DNA of 64,000 nucleotides from Mucilaginibacter celer (GTDB lineage Bacteria; Bacteroidota; Bacteroidia; Sphingobacteriales; Sphingobacteriaceae), in contig NZ_CP032869.1 of NCBI RefSeq assembly GCF_003576455.2, forward strand, positions 1,736,001-1,800,000. The letters are read 5' to 3'. Under the pieces are notes generated by a model. The model was not told the origin of the DNA. It saw only the letters and a program-made list of their open reading frames with translations, and ran no database searches. The position numbers and the translations under genes are program-made. Below are positions 36,099 to 44,928 of this stretch, piece after piece (position 1 is the first letter of the stretch; every line of letters starts with the position of its first letter).

Positions 36099-36986
36099 AT
36101 GTTACAAAGCATTCCAACAATTGATATTTGCACGCTTGCCGATGATATTAAACAGGACGATATCCTGATAAGCCGGTTCGCACCATACCTGGATGCTCAC
36201 AAAAACCTTTTCTTCCCTCACAGACATTCTTTTTATCACCTGGTATTGTTTACCGATGGAGCAGGTTCGCATACCATCGATTTTGAAAGCTTTACAGTTA
36301 AGCCGGGCCAGATTTACTTTATGGTTCCGGGCCAGGTGCATTCCTGGAGTTTTGAGGGTTTTACCGATGGATATATCATTAACTTTTCAGGTTCATTTAT
36401 CCAGTCATTTTTATTAAGATCGGGTTACTTTGATAATTTTAGTTTTTTAAGCAGTTCCAATCCCGCCGACGAAGTTATCGATATTCCGGCCGAACATCTG
36501 CCCGTAATAATAAACCTGTTTGAAAGCATTATTGCCGAAGCGGAGAGTAATGAGGCAATGGGGAGCGATATGGTTAAATTACTGATGCTGCAAATTTTTA
36601 TACAATTAAGCAGGATCCAGGGCAAAGACGAGAACCGCGGGCGGCAGGGCTACAATCATACGCTGATCCGCAATTTTCAGAAAATGATAGAGCAGCATTA
36701 TATCGATGTAAAACTCCCTAAAGATTATGCCGAAATGCTTTATATCACCCCAAATCATTTAAATGCAGTTTGCAAGGATGTGCTCGGCCTGCCTGCCGGC
36801 GAGGTGATCCGTAACCGTACGCTGCTTGAGGCCAAGCGCCTGTTAACCAATCCTAAATTGAGCATAAGCGAAATTGCCTTTAACCTTAATTTTAGTGATA
36901 ACTCCTACTTTACCAAATTCTTTAAAAAAATAGAAGGAATTACCCCCGAAGAGTTCAGAAAAAAAACCTTAAACAATAAACAATGA
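36099..36986 (+). CDS. AraC-family transcriptional regulator with cupin sensor
   Basis: 295 aa from the ATG at 36099; a GTG five codons upstream lies before the promoter-like box and is rejected. The N-terminal AraC-binding cupin (KNLFFPHRHSFYHLVLFTDGAGSHTIDFESFTV) and a C-terminal double helix-turn-helix (LPKDYAEMLYITPNHLNAVCKDVLG, then LSISEIAFNLNFSDNSYFTKFFKKIEGITPEEFR) are clear. It stops 4 bp before the DUF983 gene, so the two are co-transcribed. Ligand unknown. Confidence 0.92.
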   Translation: MLQSIPTIDICTLADDIKQDDILISRFAPYLDAHKNLFFPHRHSFYHLVLFTDGAGSHTIDFESFTVKPGQIYFMVPGQVHSWSFEGFTDGYIINFSGSFIQSFLLRSGYFDNFSFLSSSNPADEVIDIPAEHLPVIINLFESIIAEAESNEAMGSDMVKLLMLQIFIQLSRIQGKDENRGRQGYNHTLIRNFQKMIEQHYIDVKLPKDYAEMLYITPNHLNAVCKDVLGLPAGEVIRNRTLLEAKRLLTNPKLSISEIAFNLNFSDNSYFTKFFKKIEGITPEEFRKKTLNNKQ

Positions 36987-36990
36987 TGTT

Positions 36991-37398
36991 ATGAAAACCA
37001 CCGAACATAAACTTACTGCCTGGCAGGCCTTTGCGCATGCCAAATGTCCACGCTGCAGGCGCGGCGATCTTTTTATTACCGGCATGTACGAGTTTAAAGG
37101 ACAGGAAATGCATAAAACCTGTTCGCACTGCGGATTGGTATACGAGCGGGAACCCGGTTACTTTTATGTAGCCATGTTTGCCAGCTATGCATTAAACGTT
37201 GCCGAAATGGTTACGCTGGCCGTCGCCATCAGTGTTTTAACCGGCAGCAGCAATCCGTGGCTTTATGTTAGTATAATTTTAGGTGTGGCCGTAGTATTGT
37301 CGCCGTTTAATTACAGATATTCGAGGGTGATGCTATTGCATTGGCTTACACCGGGGTTACACTTTCATCCCGAAATGAGCGAAGATAAAGCTGAATGA
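36991..37398 (+). CDS. DUF983 family membrane protein
   Basis: 135 aa. CPRCRRGDLF and CSHCG form a zinc-ribbon-like pair of CXXC motifs at the N-terminus. The family hallmark EREPGYFYVAMFASYALNVAEM and two or three transmembrane helices follow. Function of DUF983 unknown. Probably under the AraC gene's promoter, as only 4 bp separate them. Confidence 0.88.
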   Translation: MKTTEHKLTAWQAFAHAKCPRCRRGDLFITGMYEFKGQEMHKTCSHCGLVYEREPGYFYVAMFASYALNVAEMVTLAVAISVLTGSSNPWLYVSIILGVAVVLSPFNYRYSRVMLLHWLTPGLHFHPEMSEDKAE

Positions 37399-37422
37399 AT
37401 TTAAAGTCATCAAAATGTATTT

Positions 37423-37453
37423 AAAGCCTTCATATAAAAAATGAGGGCTTTTT
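37423..37453 (+). terminator. Terminator after DUF983 gene
   Basis: aaagccttcat (37423-37433) pairs with atgagggcttt (37441-37451) with one G-T pair, followed by more T. Confidence 0.75.
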
Positions 37454-37557
37454 CATTAAACCCTTACCTGTATTTATGGTCATAATTATAACAAAGCGCT
37501 ACTGAAAAAATAAAGTTTAATATAGGTAGCTGATATATTGATTTTAATATTATCACC

Positions 37558-37710
37558 ATGAAAGCAAGATTTGAAATCCTAAAAAAAGATCTATATAACG
37601 TATTTGTAATGGGTAATGCCGACGACAGGCAACTGTACAGGATCTATCTGCTGATAGCAATCCCGGTATTTATGGTTTTTGCCATGTTCGGTACCTTTCC
37701 TAAATACTGA
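37558..37710 (+). CDS. Small single-pass membrane protein, 50 aa
   Basis: An ATG ORF of 50 codons. The N-terminal half is charged (MKARFEILKKDLYNVFVMGN, then DDRQLYRIY); the C-terminal half is one hydrophobic helix (LLIAIPVFMVFAMFGTF) ending PKY. It lies between two hairpin terminators, which supports its being a separate transcription unit. Not recognised. Confidence 0.5.
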   Translation: MKARFEILKKDLYNVFVMGNADDRQLYRIYLLIAIPVFMVFAMFGTFPKY

Positions 37711-37723
37711 TCTGAAATAAAAA

Positions 37724-37757
37724 AAACAGTCGATACATTTTACTGTACCGACTGTTT
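37724..37757. terminator. Bidirectional terminator
   Basis: aaacagtcg (37724-37732) pairs with cgactgttt (37749-37757). A-rich on the left, between the small plus-strand ORF and the minus-strand lipoprotein gene. Confidence 0.65.
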
Positions 37758-37798
37758 ACAACTGTTCCTAACTAACTAATTAACTATTAAACTAAAAC

Positions 37799-38104
37799 TT
37801 ATTTTTCTTGATAGCCCAAGCCAACAAGTGTGGCTGCCGTGCGCAGATTGTTAAACCCCTTGTCCTTTTTCTCATCCAAACCGGGTGTTTCATACCCGCT
37901 TAAAAAATCATAATGATGCAGATCTGAAAATATAAGTTGAGTGTTTACTGCCGGATCAAGCTGGTGGTCATCATGTAAATTGTTACCGCTTCGCTGGGTT
38001 TGTTTACCTGTTTTTTTTTCGGGTGTTGACGCAAACATGTTAGCACAGGCTACCATAATGAGCGAGGCCGCAACCAGTACAAGGAAATGGTAGAATAATT
38101 TCAT
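37799..38104 (-). CDS. Small lipoprotein, function unknown
   Basis: 101 aa from the ATG at 38104 (MKLFYHFLVLVAASLIMVAC); the longer start at 38146 would bury the signal peptide. The lipobox ends IMVAC. The mature part is polar, with a His/Asp-rich patch (NNLHDDHQLDP) and SDLHHYDFLSGYETPGLDEKKDKGF. No family recognised. Upstream 38147-38395 is AT-rich and without an ORF. Confidence 0.65.
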   Translation of the reverse strand: MKLFYHFLVLVAASLIMVACANMFASTPEKKTGKQTQRSGNNLHDDHQLDPAVNTQLIFSDLHHYDFLSGYETPGLDEKKDKGFNNLRTAATLVGLGYQEK

Positions 38105-38379
38105 AAGCAAGGGGTATATGTTTAAAAAATTGCTTTTGTTACCCAAAAAACAAATTATAGTCCAAATGTAACCAATGCCGTAATAAATAGAATCAGGGAT
38201 TTCACCGTATTTTATGCGTAGTTTTACGCATTTTTAAATTAGTAGATAGCGAATATTTAAATATACAAATAATTATATTGAAATGTTGCAAATTCTTTAA
38301 AACAAATTATCTCCATTTAACAGTAATCAGTTTTTAAAATAACTTCGGGGCTATTACTTATAATAGGTACAGAAACCTT

Positions 38380-38387
38380 TACTTTTG
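38380..38387 (+). promoter_or_regulatory. TAnnTTTG -7 promoter box of the HAD gene
   Basis: tacttttg, ending 8 bp before the ATG at 38396. Confidence 0.5.
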
Positions 38388-38395
38388 CCGTCAAT

Positions 38396-39040
38396 ATGGA
38401 TAACTCGCTTAAAAACGCTTACGACAGTATAATATTTGACCTGGATGGTACCCTGTGGGACAGCACCGCCAACGTAGCCCTTGCCTGGCAAACCGCAATA
38501 AGCAAGGTTGATTACATTAACGAACCCATGACCCAGGAGCGCGTACGCTCTATCACCGGCATGACATACGATGCCATTTTTGATAAACTATTCCCCGAAC
38601 TAAATGCCGAACAACGTAAAGAGGTACAAACCTTATGCGGCATCAGCGAGTTGGAAATACTGCATACCAAAGGCGGCGAGCTTTACCCGGAGCTTAAAGA
38701 AACGCTCGAATATCTTGGTGCCAAATATAAGCTGTATATAGTAAGCAACTGCCAAAACGGCTATATCGAACTGTTTTTGGATTTAAACGGCCTGCATGCG
38801 CATTTTTTGGGGCACCAGTGCTTCGGTACCAAAGGCAACCCAAAGGCCGATAATATAAAAGATGTGGTTAACGATCATGATTTAAAATCGCCGGTGTATG
38901 TTGGCGATACTATGGGCGATTATAATGCCGCCAAAACAGCCGGTGTTCCTTTTATTTTTGCCAACTACGGCTTCGGCGTTGTACCTGATGGCATGGTAGC
39001 CACAATCAGCAGCTTTGCAGCTTTACAGGAGCTGTTATAG
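38396..39040 (+). CDS. HAD-superfamily hydrolase (phosphoglycolate phosphatase-like)
   Basis: 214 aa. Motif I DLDGT with Asp15 and Asp17, motif II IVSNC, motif III with the Lys in GTKGNPKADNI, and motif IV YVGDTMGDYNAAKTAG are all intact. The helical cap (residues 20-90) places it in subfamily I with Gph/beta-phosphoglucomutase. Substrate cannot be named. Possibly followed by a hairpin at 39058-39092. Confidence 0.9.
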   Translation: MDNSLKNAYDSIIFDLDGTLWDSTANVALAWQTAISKVDYINEPMTQERVRSITGMTYDAIFDKLFPELNAEQRKEVQTLCGISELEILHTKGGELYPELKETLEYLGAKYKLYIVSNCQNGYIELFLDLNGLHAHFLGHQCFGTKGNPKADNIKDVVNDHDLKSPVYVGDTMGDYNAAKTAGVPFIFANYGFGVVPDGMVATISSFAALQELL

Positions 39041-39057
39041 TTCATTATTCCGTTGCA

Positions 39058-39092
39058 GATACATGAAGCTGAATACCCCGGCTTCGTGTATC
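39058..39092 (+). terminator. Stem-loop after the HAD gene
   Basis: gatacatgaagc (39058-39069) pairs with gcttcgtgtatc (39081-39092), 12 bp with one G-T pair. No T-run follows, so terminator function is uncertain. Confidence 0.45.
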
Positions 39093-39192
39093 GCTGTGCG
39101 TCAGGGTACAAACCTGCCATCCGTTTGTAAAACAATTTGCGGCTTTTGGTATTGTACTTTCAGCTTTAACGCCAATAAATTAATTTAGTAAA

Positions 39193-40167
39193 ATGAAGTT
39201 TATCAAATACATTTCTGCCGCCTTTTTGCTTGTTGCCCTTGTATCATGTAAACCTAAAACCAAAAGCATGCAGGTGCCGGTAGTTGGTTTTGTGGATGCC
39301 TTTGAAGATGCCACCATATCGCAGGCCCGCACCGGTTTTACCGATGCTTTAAAAAAGAATGGTTTTAGCGAAGAAAAGAAAACCGTACAAATAGAATATA
39401 GTAATGCCCAGGGCGATATCCCTACACTTACGCAGATAGTTAATCATTTTGTATCTGATAATGTGGATCTGTTAGCCACCTGTACTACATTATCAACCGT
39501 TACGGCTCTCCAAAAAACAAAAACCATCCCGGTTTTTGCGATGGTTTCGCCCACGCCCGAACGTATGAAAGTGCTGGATGCAAACGGAAAAGGCCCTGCT
39601 AATCTGCTTGGTGCACTTGAAGAGTTGAATTATATTGATACCTCATTCACTATTATTCCCAAACTGCTTAAACCAAAAGAGGCTAAGCTGGTGATTGGCA
39701 TGATCTACAACCAGTCGGAACCGCAATCTGCCGATGCGTTGGAGCGAATCAAATCACTTGCAGCTAAACTTAATGTAGAGATCATTGCCCTGCCGCTTAA
39801 TACATCGGCCGATGCACAACTGGTAACTCAGTCATTGCTCAACAAAAACATCGACGCCTTTTTTGCCAACCCCGATAATACGGTTTTCGCTTCTTTCGAA
39901 ACCATTCAAAAAAACTGCGACCAAAAAAACGTTCCCATTTTTACCAGCGAAGCGGGTTTGGTTAAACGTGGTGCCGTGGCTGCTTTTGGTGCCGATATTT
40001 ACCTTTGGGGCTACCAGGCCGGCGAACAGGCGGCTCAATATCTTAAAACGCATAAAACCGATGGTATCAAGGCCGAAATGGTGAAGATCAGGAAGCGGGT
40101 TTATAATCCGGCTGCTGCCAAAAAATATAACATCATCATTCCGCCAAATTTCGAGCCTGTAAAATAA
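39193..40167 (+). CDS. ABC importer substrate-binding lipoprotein (TrpX/ABC_sub_bind type)
   Basis: 324 aa. Lipoprotein signal MKFIKYISAAFLLVALVSC. A periplasmic-binding fold of the ABC_sub_bind family: VVGFVDAFEDATISQARTGFTDAL, ATCTTLSTVTALQK, KTIPVFAMVSPTPE, VAAFGADIYLWGYQAGEQAA. Members bind small ligands such as tryptophan or other amino-acid-like compounds. Its stop is immediately followed by the permease ATG, so the three ABC genes form one operon. Confidence 0.88.
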   Translation: MKFIKYISAAFLLVALVSCKPKTKSMQVPVVGFVDAFEDATISQARTGFTDALKKNGFSEEKKTVQIEYSNAQGDIPTLTQIVNHFVSDNVDLLATCTTLSTVTALQKTKTIPVFAMVSPTPERMKVLDANGKGPANLLGALEELNYIDTSFTIIPKLLKPKEAKLVIGMIYNQSEPQSADALERIKSLAAKLNVEIIALPLNTSADAQLVTQSLLNKNIDAFFANPDNTVFASFETIQKNCDQKNVPIFTSEAGLVKRGAVAAFGADIYLWGYQAGEQAAQYLKTHKTDGIKAEMVKIRKRVYNPAAAKKYNIIIPPNFEPVK

Positions 40168-41037
40168 ATGGATTTCTACCTTACCGCTTTACTGCAGGGC
40201 CTTTGCTTTTCGGCCATAGCGCTGGGGATTTATATATCCATGAAAATTTTTAACATCCCGGATATAACAACCGATGGCAGTTACACCCTTGGTGGTGTGG
40301 TTACGGCAGTTTTGCTCACCAATCATCAGCCAGCTTATGTTATTTTACCGGCTGTAGTTTTGGCAGGTGCAACTGCAGGAGCTTTAACAGGAATTATCCA
40401 CACCAAACTTAAAATAAACGCATTGCTGGCGGGTATTTTAGTTATGACGGCGCTTTACTCAGTTAACCTTTCTATTTTAGGCCGCTCAAACCTGCCGTTA
40501 ATAAATTTGCCATCATTGTTTACGTTAATTAACATTGCGGCCGATCCCAATCAAAATACCTTCTGGATTCTTGCTGCTTTTGTTATCGTGATAACATTAA
40601 TGATGGGCTATCTGCTTAAAACCGATTTTGGTATTGCCATGCGGGCTACCGGTAACAGCGAAAGTATGATCAGGGCACTGGGTGTAAATACCGACCGGAT
40701 GAAAATCATGGGCCTGGCGCTGGCCAATGCCCTTACCGCGCTAAGTGGTTACCTGGTGGCTCAGTTTCAGGGTTTTGCAGATATCAGCATGGGGATAGGT
40801 ATTGTTATAGTGGGATTGGGTTCTGTGATCATCGCCGAAACGCTTATCAACTGGTTTAAAATTACTTCAGTTTGGTTAAGTCTGGCGTTGGTTTTGGCCG
40901 GAGCCGTTATATTTCAGCTGGTATTGGCGCTTACCTTATCGGCCGGGGTTGATCCTAAATTGTTGAAGATAGTTACGGCAGGTTTTGTACTGGCTATTGT
41001 TAGCTTACCACGTTTATCCTTATTAAGATCATCATGA
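40168..41037 (+). CDS. ABC importer permease (branched-chain/TrpY-like)
   Basis: 289 aa with about eight transmembrane helices. Family features: YISMKIFNIPDITTDGSYTLGGVV near the N-terminus and the cytoplasmic coupling segment GIAMRATGNSESMIRALGVNTDRMKI. Starts directly after the binding-protein stop and overlaps the ATPase start (ATGA). Confidence 0.9.
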   Translation: MDFYLTALLQGLCFSAIALGIYISMKIFNIPDITTDGSYTLGGVVTAVLLTNHQPAYVILPAVVLAGATAGALTGIIHTKLKINALLAGILVMTALYSVNLSILGRSNLPLINLPSLFTLINIAADPNQNTFWILAAFVIVITLMMGYLLKTDFGIAMRATGNSESMIRALGVNTDRMKIMGLALANALTALSGYLVAQFQGFADISMGIGIVIVGLGSVIIAETLINWFKITSVWLSLALVLAGAVIFQLVLALTLSAGVDPKLLKIVTAGFVLAIVSLPRLSLLRSS

Positions 41038-41783
41038 TAGCGATAAACAACGTACACAAGGTATTTAACAGGGGTAAGGCCAACCAGGTAAACGCAGTTA
41101 ACGGCATCAGTATTGATATTGCTGATGAGGAGTTTTTGATGATTGTTGGCTCTAATGGATCGGGCAAAACCACCTTACTCAATTTAATTGCAGGCACAGA
41201 GTTGCCGGGCGAAGGCACCATCAGTATTGATAGTAGCGACGCAAGTAAACTCCCCGATTACAAACGCAGCCAATGGATAGCCCGCGTTTTTCAAAACCCG
41301 CTGAGCGGTACGGCACCCGACCTGAGCATTTTGGATAACTTTAGGCTGGCGGCACTCCGCACCAAACCCAAAGGCTTGTCCATAGGCGTTAATGATGCTT
41401 TTAAAAAACAGGTGAAGGAAAAAATAGCCACCCTGGGCATGGGGCTGCAGGATAAAATAGAACAGCCAATGGGCTCTCTTTCGGGCGGGCAACGCCAGGC
41501 TCTAACTTTGTTGATGAGTGTGATGGATAGCTGTAAAGTTTTGCTGCTGGATGAACCTACAGCAGCCCTCGATCCCCGATCGGCCGAAGTAGTGATGCGC
41601 ACAGCCGATTCGCTGATCCGCGATTTTAAGTTGACGGCTGTACTTATAACGCATAATTTAAAGGACGCTTTTACGTATGGTACTCGGATAATACGAATGT
41701 CTGAAGGTATGATCATCAATGATTTAAGCCGGGATCAGAAAGCTGCCCTGAAGCAAAATGAGCTGTACGAATGGTTTGCCTGA
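41034..41783 (+). CDS. ABC importer ATP-binding protein
   Basis: 249 aa. Walker A GSNGSGKTT, signature LSGGQRQAL, Walker B VLLLDEPTAALD and switch His in LITHNLKDAF are all present. Overlaps the permease gene by 4 bp. Completes a binding protein-permease-ATPase importer. Confidence 0.93.
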   Translation: MIAINNVHKVFNRGKANQVNAVNGISIDIADEEFLMIVGSNGSGKTTLLNLIAGTELPGEGTISIDSSDASKLPDYKRSQWIARVFQNPLSGTAPDLSILDNFRLAALRTKPKGLSIGVNDAFKKQVKEKIATLGMGLQDKIEQPMGSLSGGQRQALTLLMSVMDSCKVLLLDEPTAALDPRSAEVVMRTADSLIRDFKLTAVLITHNLKDAFTYGTRIIRMSEGMIINDLSRDQKAALKQNELYEWFA

Positions 41784-41817
41784 AAATTGGCAAAGAAATT
41801 GTATAGACATCAGTACT

Positions 41818-42060
41818 ATGAAAAACAATAATTTTGAATCCATCTTCGACGCCTACCAGTTAGTAAGCGGCGCAAAAATAAAAGGCAAAAAACACGACGA
41901 AATATTTGAACTTGGCGCCTACGATGCTATGAAACGCGGCTATGTGTTATACCCGCTGGAGCACGGCGTAAAGTTTGATGATTTCAGTGTGATGGTCTCC
42001 GAGAAAGAGCTTAAAAATAATTTCCTGATAGAAGCCGTTAAGCAAAACATCGCAGCATAA
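41818..42060 (+). CDS. Small protein of unknown function downstream of the ABC operon
   Basis: 80 aa from the ATG at 41818; a longer frame opening inside the ATPase gene is not supported. Charged, mixed alpha/beta (SIFDAYQLVSGAKIKGKKHDEIFELGAYDAMKRGYV). No signal or motif. 34 bp after the ATPase stop, so possibly co-transcribed; followed by a terminator. Confidence 0.6.
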   Translation: MKNNNFESIFDAYQLVSGAKIKGKKHDEIFELGAYDAMKRGYVLYPLEHGVKFDDFSVMVSEKELKNNFLIEAVKQNIAA

Positions 42061-42091
42061 GTCATTTCGATTTGCAGATTGTGCCGGGATT

Positions 42092-42124
42092 AAACCGATT
42101 GATTTTGTGATCAACCGGTTTTTC
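42092..42124 (+). terminator. Terminator after the 80-aa ORF
   Basis: aaaccgattgat (42092-42103) pairs with atcaaccggttt (42110-42121), one mismatch, followed by TTT. Confidence 0.75.
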
Positions 42125-42237
42125 CGAACCGGGACCACGCCGGTTTTATAATCGACATGATTTTTGTCTTTAGATGTTATCTAATGAGCTTGCTGAAGGA
42201 TATTGGATTCCCGGATAAACATACAATATGCCCATGC

Positions 42238-44643
42238 TTATCCATTTCCAACCCGCTCCATTTCATCGCTCGCGCTATTATCGCGCTTAACCATTTTGTA
42301 GGCCTTACCGAAGCGATAGGTGAACGCAAGCACCACTACGCGGCTGTCGCGTTTAATTTTAAAATACTCGGTTGCATTGGGAAACTGAGTTAGGCCTTCC
42401 ATGGCATTGGTGTAAAACACATCGCGCATACTCAGCTTAAGGTTGGCCTTCTTTTTTAATAGCGACATTCCAAGCCCGGCAGAAAGCTGACCGGTGGGGT
42501 ACAGCTTCTCCTGCACATCATTACGGGCGCGTGTGGTATAAAAGCCTGATAACTCGCCGGTGAAACGTTTGCCTATGGTAAACTGGTTGTTGGCGTTGAG
42601 GTTAAGCTGGTTAATATCCGATGTATAACGATTGCCATTAAAGCCGCTCAGCTTTTTATAATTGTACAATGCCTGCGCTGTAATTGTCCACCAGTTGGTG
42701 GGTGATGCTGTAACAGCTTCAGATACACCGATAATATATGTGCGCCCTACGTTTCCCTGCGTATAAAGCAGAATACCGGCCTGAGCCGGATCGCTCAAAA
42801 AGATTTGCGAAAAGTAGTTGTTGATATTAGTGTACGATACTGTAGTGGTGAGTAAATTTTTGTATTGATGGCTCAGTTCCAGGCTCCAACTGTATTGCGG
42901 CAGGATGTATGGGTTGCCGGTTTCGTAAGTGTATTTGTTAATGATGAAATAGAATGGGTTTAATGTTTGGTAAGCCGGCCTGTCAATGCGGCGGCTTATA
43001 GTTAACGTTAGGTTGTTGGCAGTATCGGCCTGGTAGCTAACATAGCCGCTTGGAAAAAAACTACCATAATTACGTGAGAAAGCAGAGTCCTTTTGCAGCA
43101 AGTTGCCCAATTGATGGGCGTGATAATCTGTATGCTCGTAACGGATACCTACCTGGTACGAAATGGCCTTGTACTTGCGTTCCATCAGCGCATAGGCCGC
43201 ATGAATGTTCTCGCTATAAAGAAAATGATTGCTGCGGGTCAGGTCGTCAGTCCACTGGCCGGAAGTAAGGTTTTGATAGCCGGCAGCGTTATCGGTACTG
43301 CTGCGTGCCGATTTCCAACCCACTTGCCATTGCCCTTCTTTTTCTGTTTTGAGCGTATAATCGGCCTTGCCTGTTAGTATAGTGATACCTGTAGGGATAT
43401 TAGCTCGTGTAAATTCGTTATAACCGTTGGTGGTTTGTAAACGGTTGTTGAAATTCTGATCGCTGGCAATGTTATAGTGCAGCCAGTCGGCACTGGCGCT
43501 GATATCCTGGGTTTTGCTGATATTATGGCGAAGATTCAGACTCGCCTGCCCGTTTTTAAACCGGCTGTTGTTGGCGTTATCGGTAGCGATAACTGAATCT
43601 GCCGCACCCGCCGGGTTAAGCCAGCGCGCTGAGGCTGTATTGTTACCCTCACGGTGGATAATGGTTCCGCCAAGCACAATGCCAACCGTAGTGTTAGACG
43701 AAACATCGTAATCCAGCCCCGCTTTGACATTATTATTCAATAACGTGCCGGTAAAATGCGACGGCTGCTCCAATGTTGAAGTGGTTGCTCCACTCGCGTT
43801 GGTATATTTGCGCAGTGCGTACAGGTTGGTAAGGTATTTCTGATAGCTGATATTGTAGTTGAAAAAAGTGTTGACCCTCCCTGCGCGATAATTCAGCGTA
43901 AGCGTATTATTGGTTTTGGAGTGTACACCCTGTGCCACAGTGGCCGAAACTGATCCGTTAAAACCCTTCTGCCTGTTTTTTTTAGTTTTAATGTTGATGA
44001 TGCCTGCATTACCGCTGGCATCATACCGTGCGGTTGGATTTGCAATCAACTCAATCTGCGCTACCTGGCCCGAGCTCATGCTGCTCAGCAAATTATTCAG
44101 GTCGGCTCCGGAGAGATAGGTAGGCTTATCATCTATCATTACCAGCACCCCGGGTTTCCCTTGCAAAGAGATGCCTCCATTTCGGTCGACCATTACTCCC
44201 GGCGATTTTTCCAGCACCTCCAACACGGTAGCCCCTGTATTGGTTGCCGATGCTTCTACGTTAACTATTACCTTTCCCTGTTTTACCTCAACAGGCGGCG
44301 TTTTGGCGGTAATGTTTACTTCGCTCAGCATGGTACTAAGGGGTTGCATGCGGATGGTATCTTGTTTTATACTCTCTGCAATAGTGTAATTGCGTGTGGT
44401 TTGGGACTTATAACCGGTATAAGTTACCGAGAAATTAAAAGTCCCCGGCGGAATGTTCTGAAACAGCGCCTGGCCACGTGCATTACTTATGCCAACGCGG
44501 GCCTGCCGGTTAGGCAGTATCAGTTTAACAGTTGCGCCATCAACAGGTTGGGCATTTTCTTTAAGTATTATCAGCGTAAATTGTTGTGCAAAGCTTCCCA
44601 GGGGTAAAAGCGCAAGTAAAAAAAGTAAAAGTGTACGGGTCAT
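42238..44643 (-). CDS. Outer-membrane beta-barrel protein with carboxypeptidase-like and plug domains (TonB-receptor-like)
   Basis: 801 aa with a signal peptide (residues 1-19, GSFAQ). A carboxypeptidase-D regulatory-like domain (about 20-105: GATVKLILPNRQARVGISNARGQALFQNIPPGTFNFSVTYTGYKS) is followed by a plug domain (VLEVLEKSPGVMVDRNGGISLQGKPGVLVMIDD). A long OMP_b-brl_3-type barrel then ends in VVLAFTYRFGKAYK. No SusD partner is present, so it is not a Sus-type glycan pair. The substrate (siderophore, peptide or other) is unknown. Confidence 0.87.
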   Translation of the reverse strand: MTRTLLLFLLALLPLGSFAQQFTLIILKENAQPVDGATVKLILPNRQARVGISNARGQALFQNIPPGTFNFSVTYTGYKSQTTRNYTIAESIKQDTIRMQPLSTMLSEVNITAKTPPVEVKQGKVIVNVEASATNTGATVLEVLEKSPGVMVDRNGGISLQGKPGVLVMIDDKPTYLSGADLNNLLSSMSSGQVAQIELIANPTARYDASGNAGIINIKTKKNRQKGFNGSVSATVAQGVHSKTNNTLTLNYRAGRVNTFFNYNISYQKYLTNLYALRKYTNASGATTSTLEQPSHFTGTLLNNNVKAGLDYDVSSNTTVGIVLGGTIIHREGNNTASARWLNPAGAADSVIATDNANNSRFKNGQASLNLRHNISKTQDISASADWLHYNIASDQNFNNRLQTTNGYNEFTRANIPTGITILTGKADYTLKTEKEGQWQVGWKSARSSTDNAAGYQNLTSGQWTDDLTRSNHFLYSENIHAAYALMERKYKAISYQVGIRYEHTDYHAHQLGNLLQKDSAFSRNYGSFFPSGYVSYQADTANNLTLTISRRIDRPAYQTLNPFYFIINKYTYETGNPYILPQYSWSLELSHQYKNLLTTTVSYTNINNYFSQIFLSDPAQAGILLYTQGNVGRTYIIGVSEAVTASPTNWWTITAQALYNYKKLSGFNGNRYTSDINQLNLNANNQFTIGKRFTGELSGFYTTRARNDVQEKLYPTGQLSAGLGMSLLKKKANLKLSMRDVFYTNAMEGLTQFPNATEYFKIKRDSRVVVLAFTYRFGKAYKMVKRDNSASDEMERVGNG

Positions 44644-44886
44644 TCAGTCAATCCTTAATAATCCCGTAAGATAATAACGCTGAGGTAGATGTATGTAATT
44701 TAAGGAAAGGAAATATGGGCGAAAATCACTTTTAATTTTGAATGAATTTCAATTAGTAAAAAGTCTAAGCAGTATCGGTGGTATACAATCCACCTCCCTC
44801 TGCTTTTTTGATTTCAGCTGATGTGTATTAATAATATTAAACTATGATTTTTTAGCCAATGTAATTGATGCCGGGAAAGTGTAAAA

Positions 44887-44915
44887 GCCGCCCGGCTCAC
44901 AGTTAAGCGGGCGGC
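44887..44915 (-). terminator. Rho-independent terminator of the GH99-like gene
   Basis: gccgcccg (44887-44894) pairs with cgggcggc (44908-44915). On the minus strand the stem is followed by TTTT (44883-44886), 14 bp after the GH99-like stop. The rest of the 285-bp spacer 44644-44928 shows no other feature. Confidence 0.85.
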
Positions 44916-44928
44916 CCTGTATTATTTA

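Noticed and set aside
42157..42393. 78-aa plus-strand ORF
   Set aside because: Mostly antisense to the end of the outer-membrane barrel gene, no family features.
42238..44643. SusC-type glycan importer
   Set aside because: No SusD-like lipoprotein next to it and the barrel resembles the OMP_b-brl_3 group, so a link to the glycosidase cluster is not supported.
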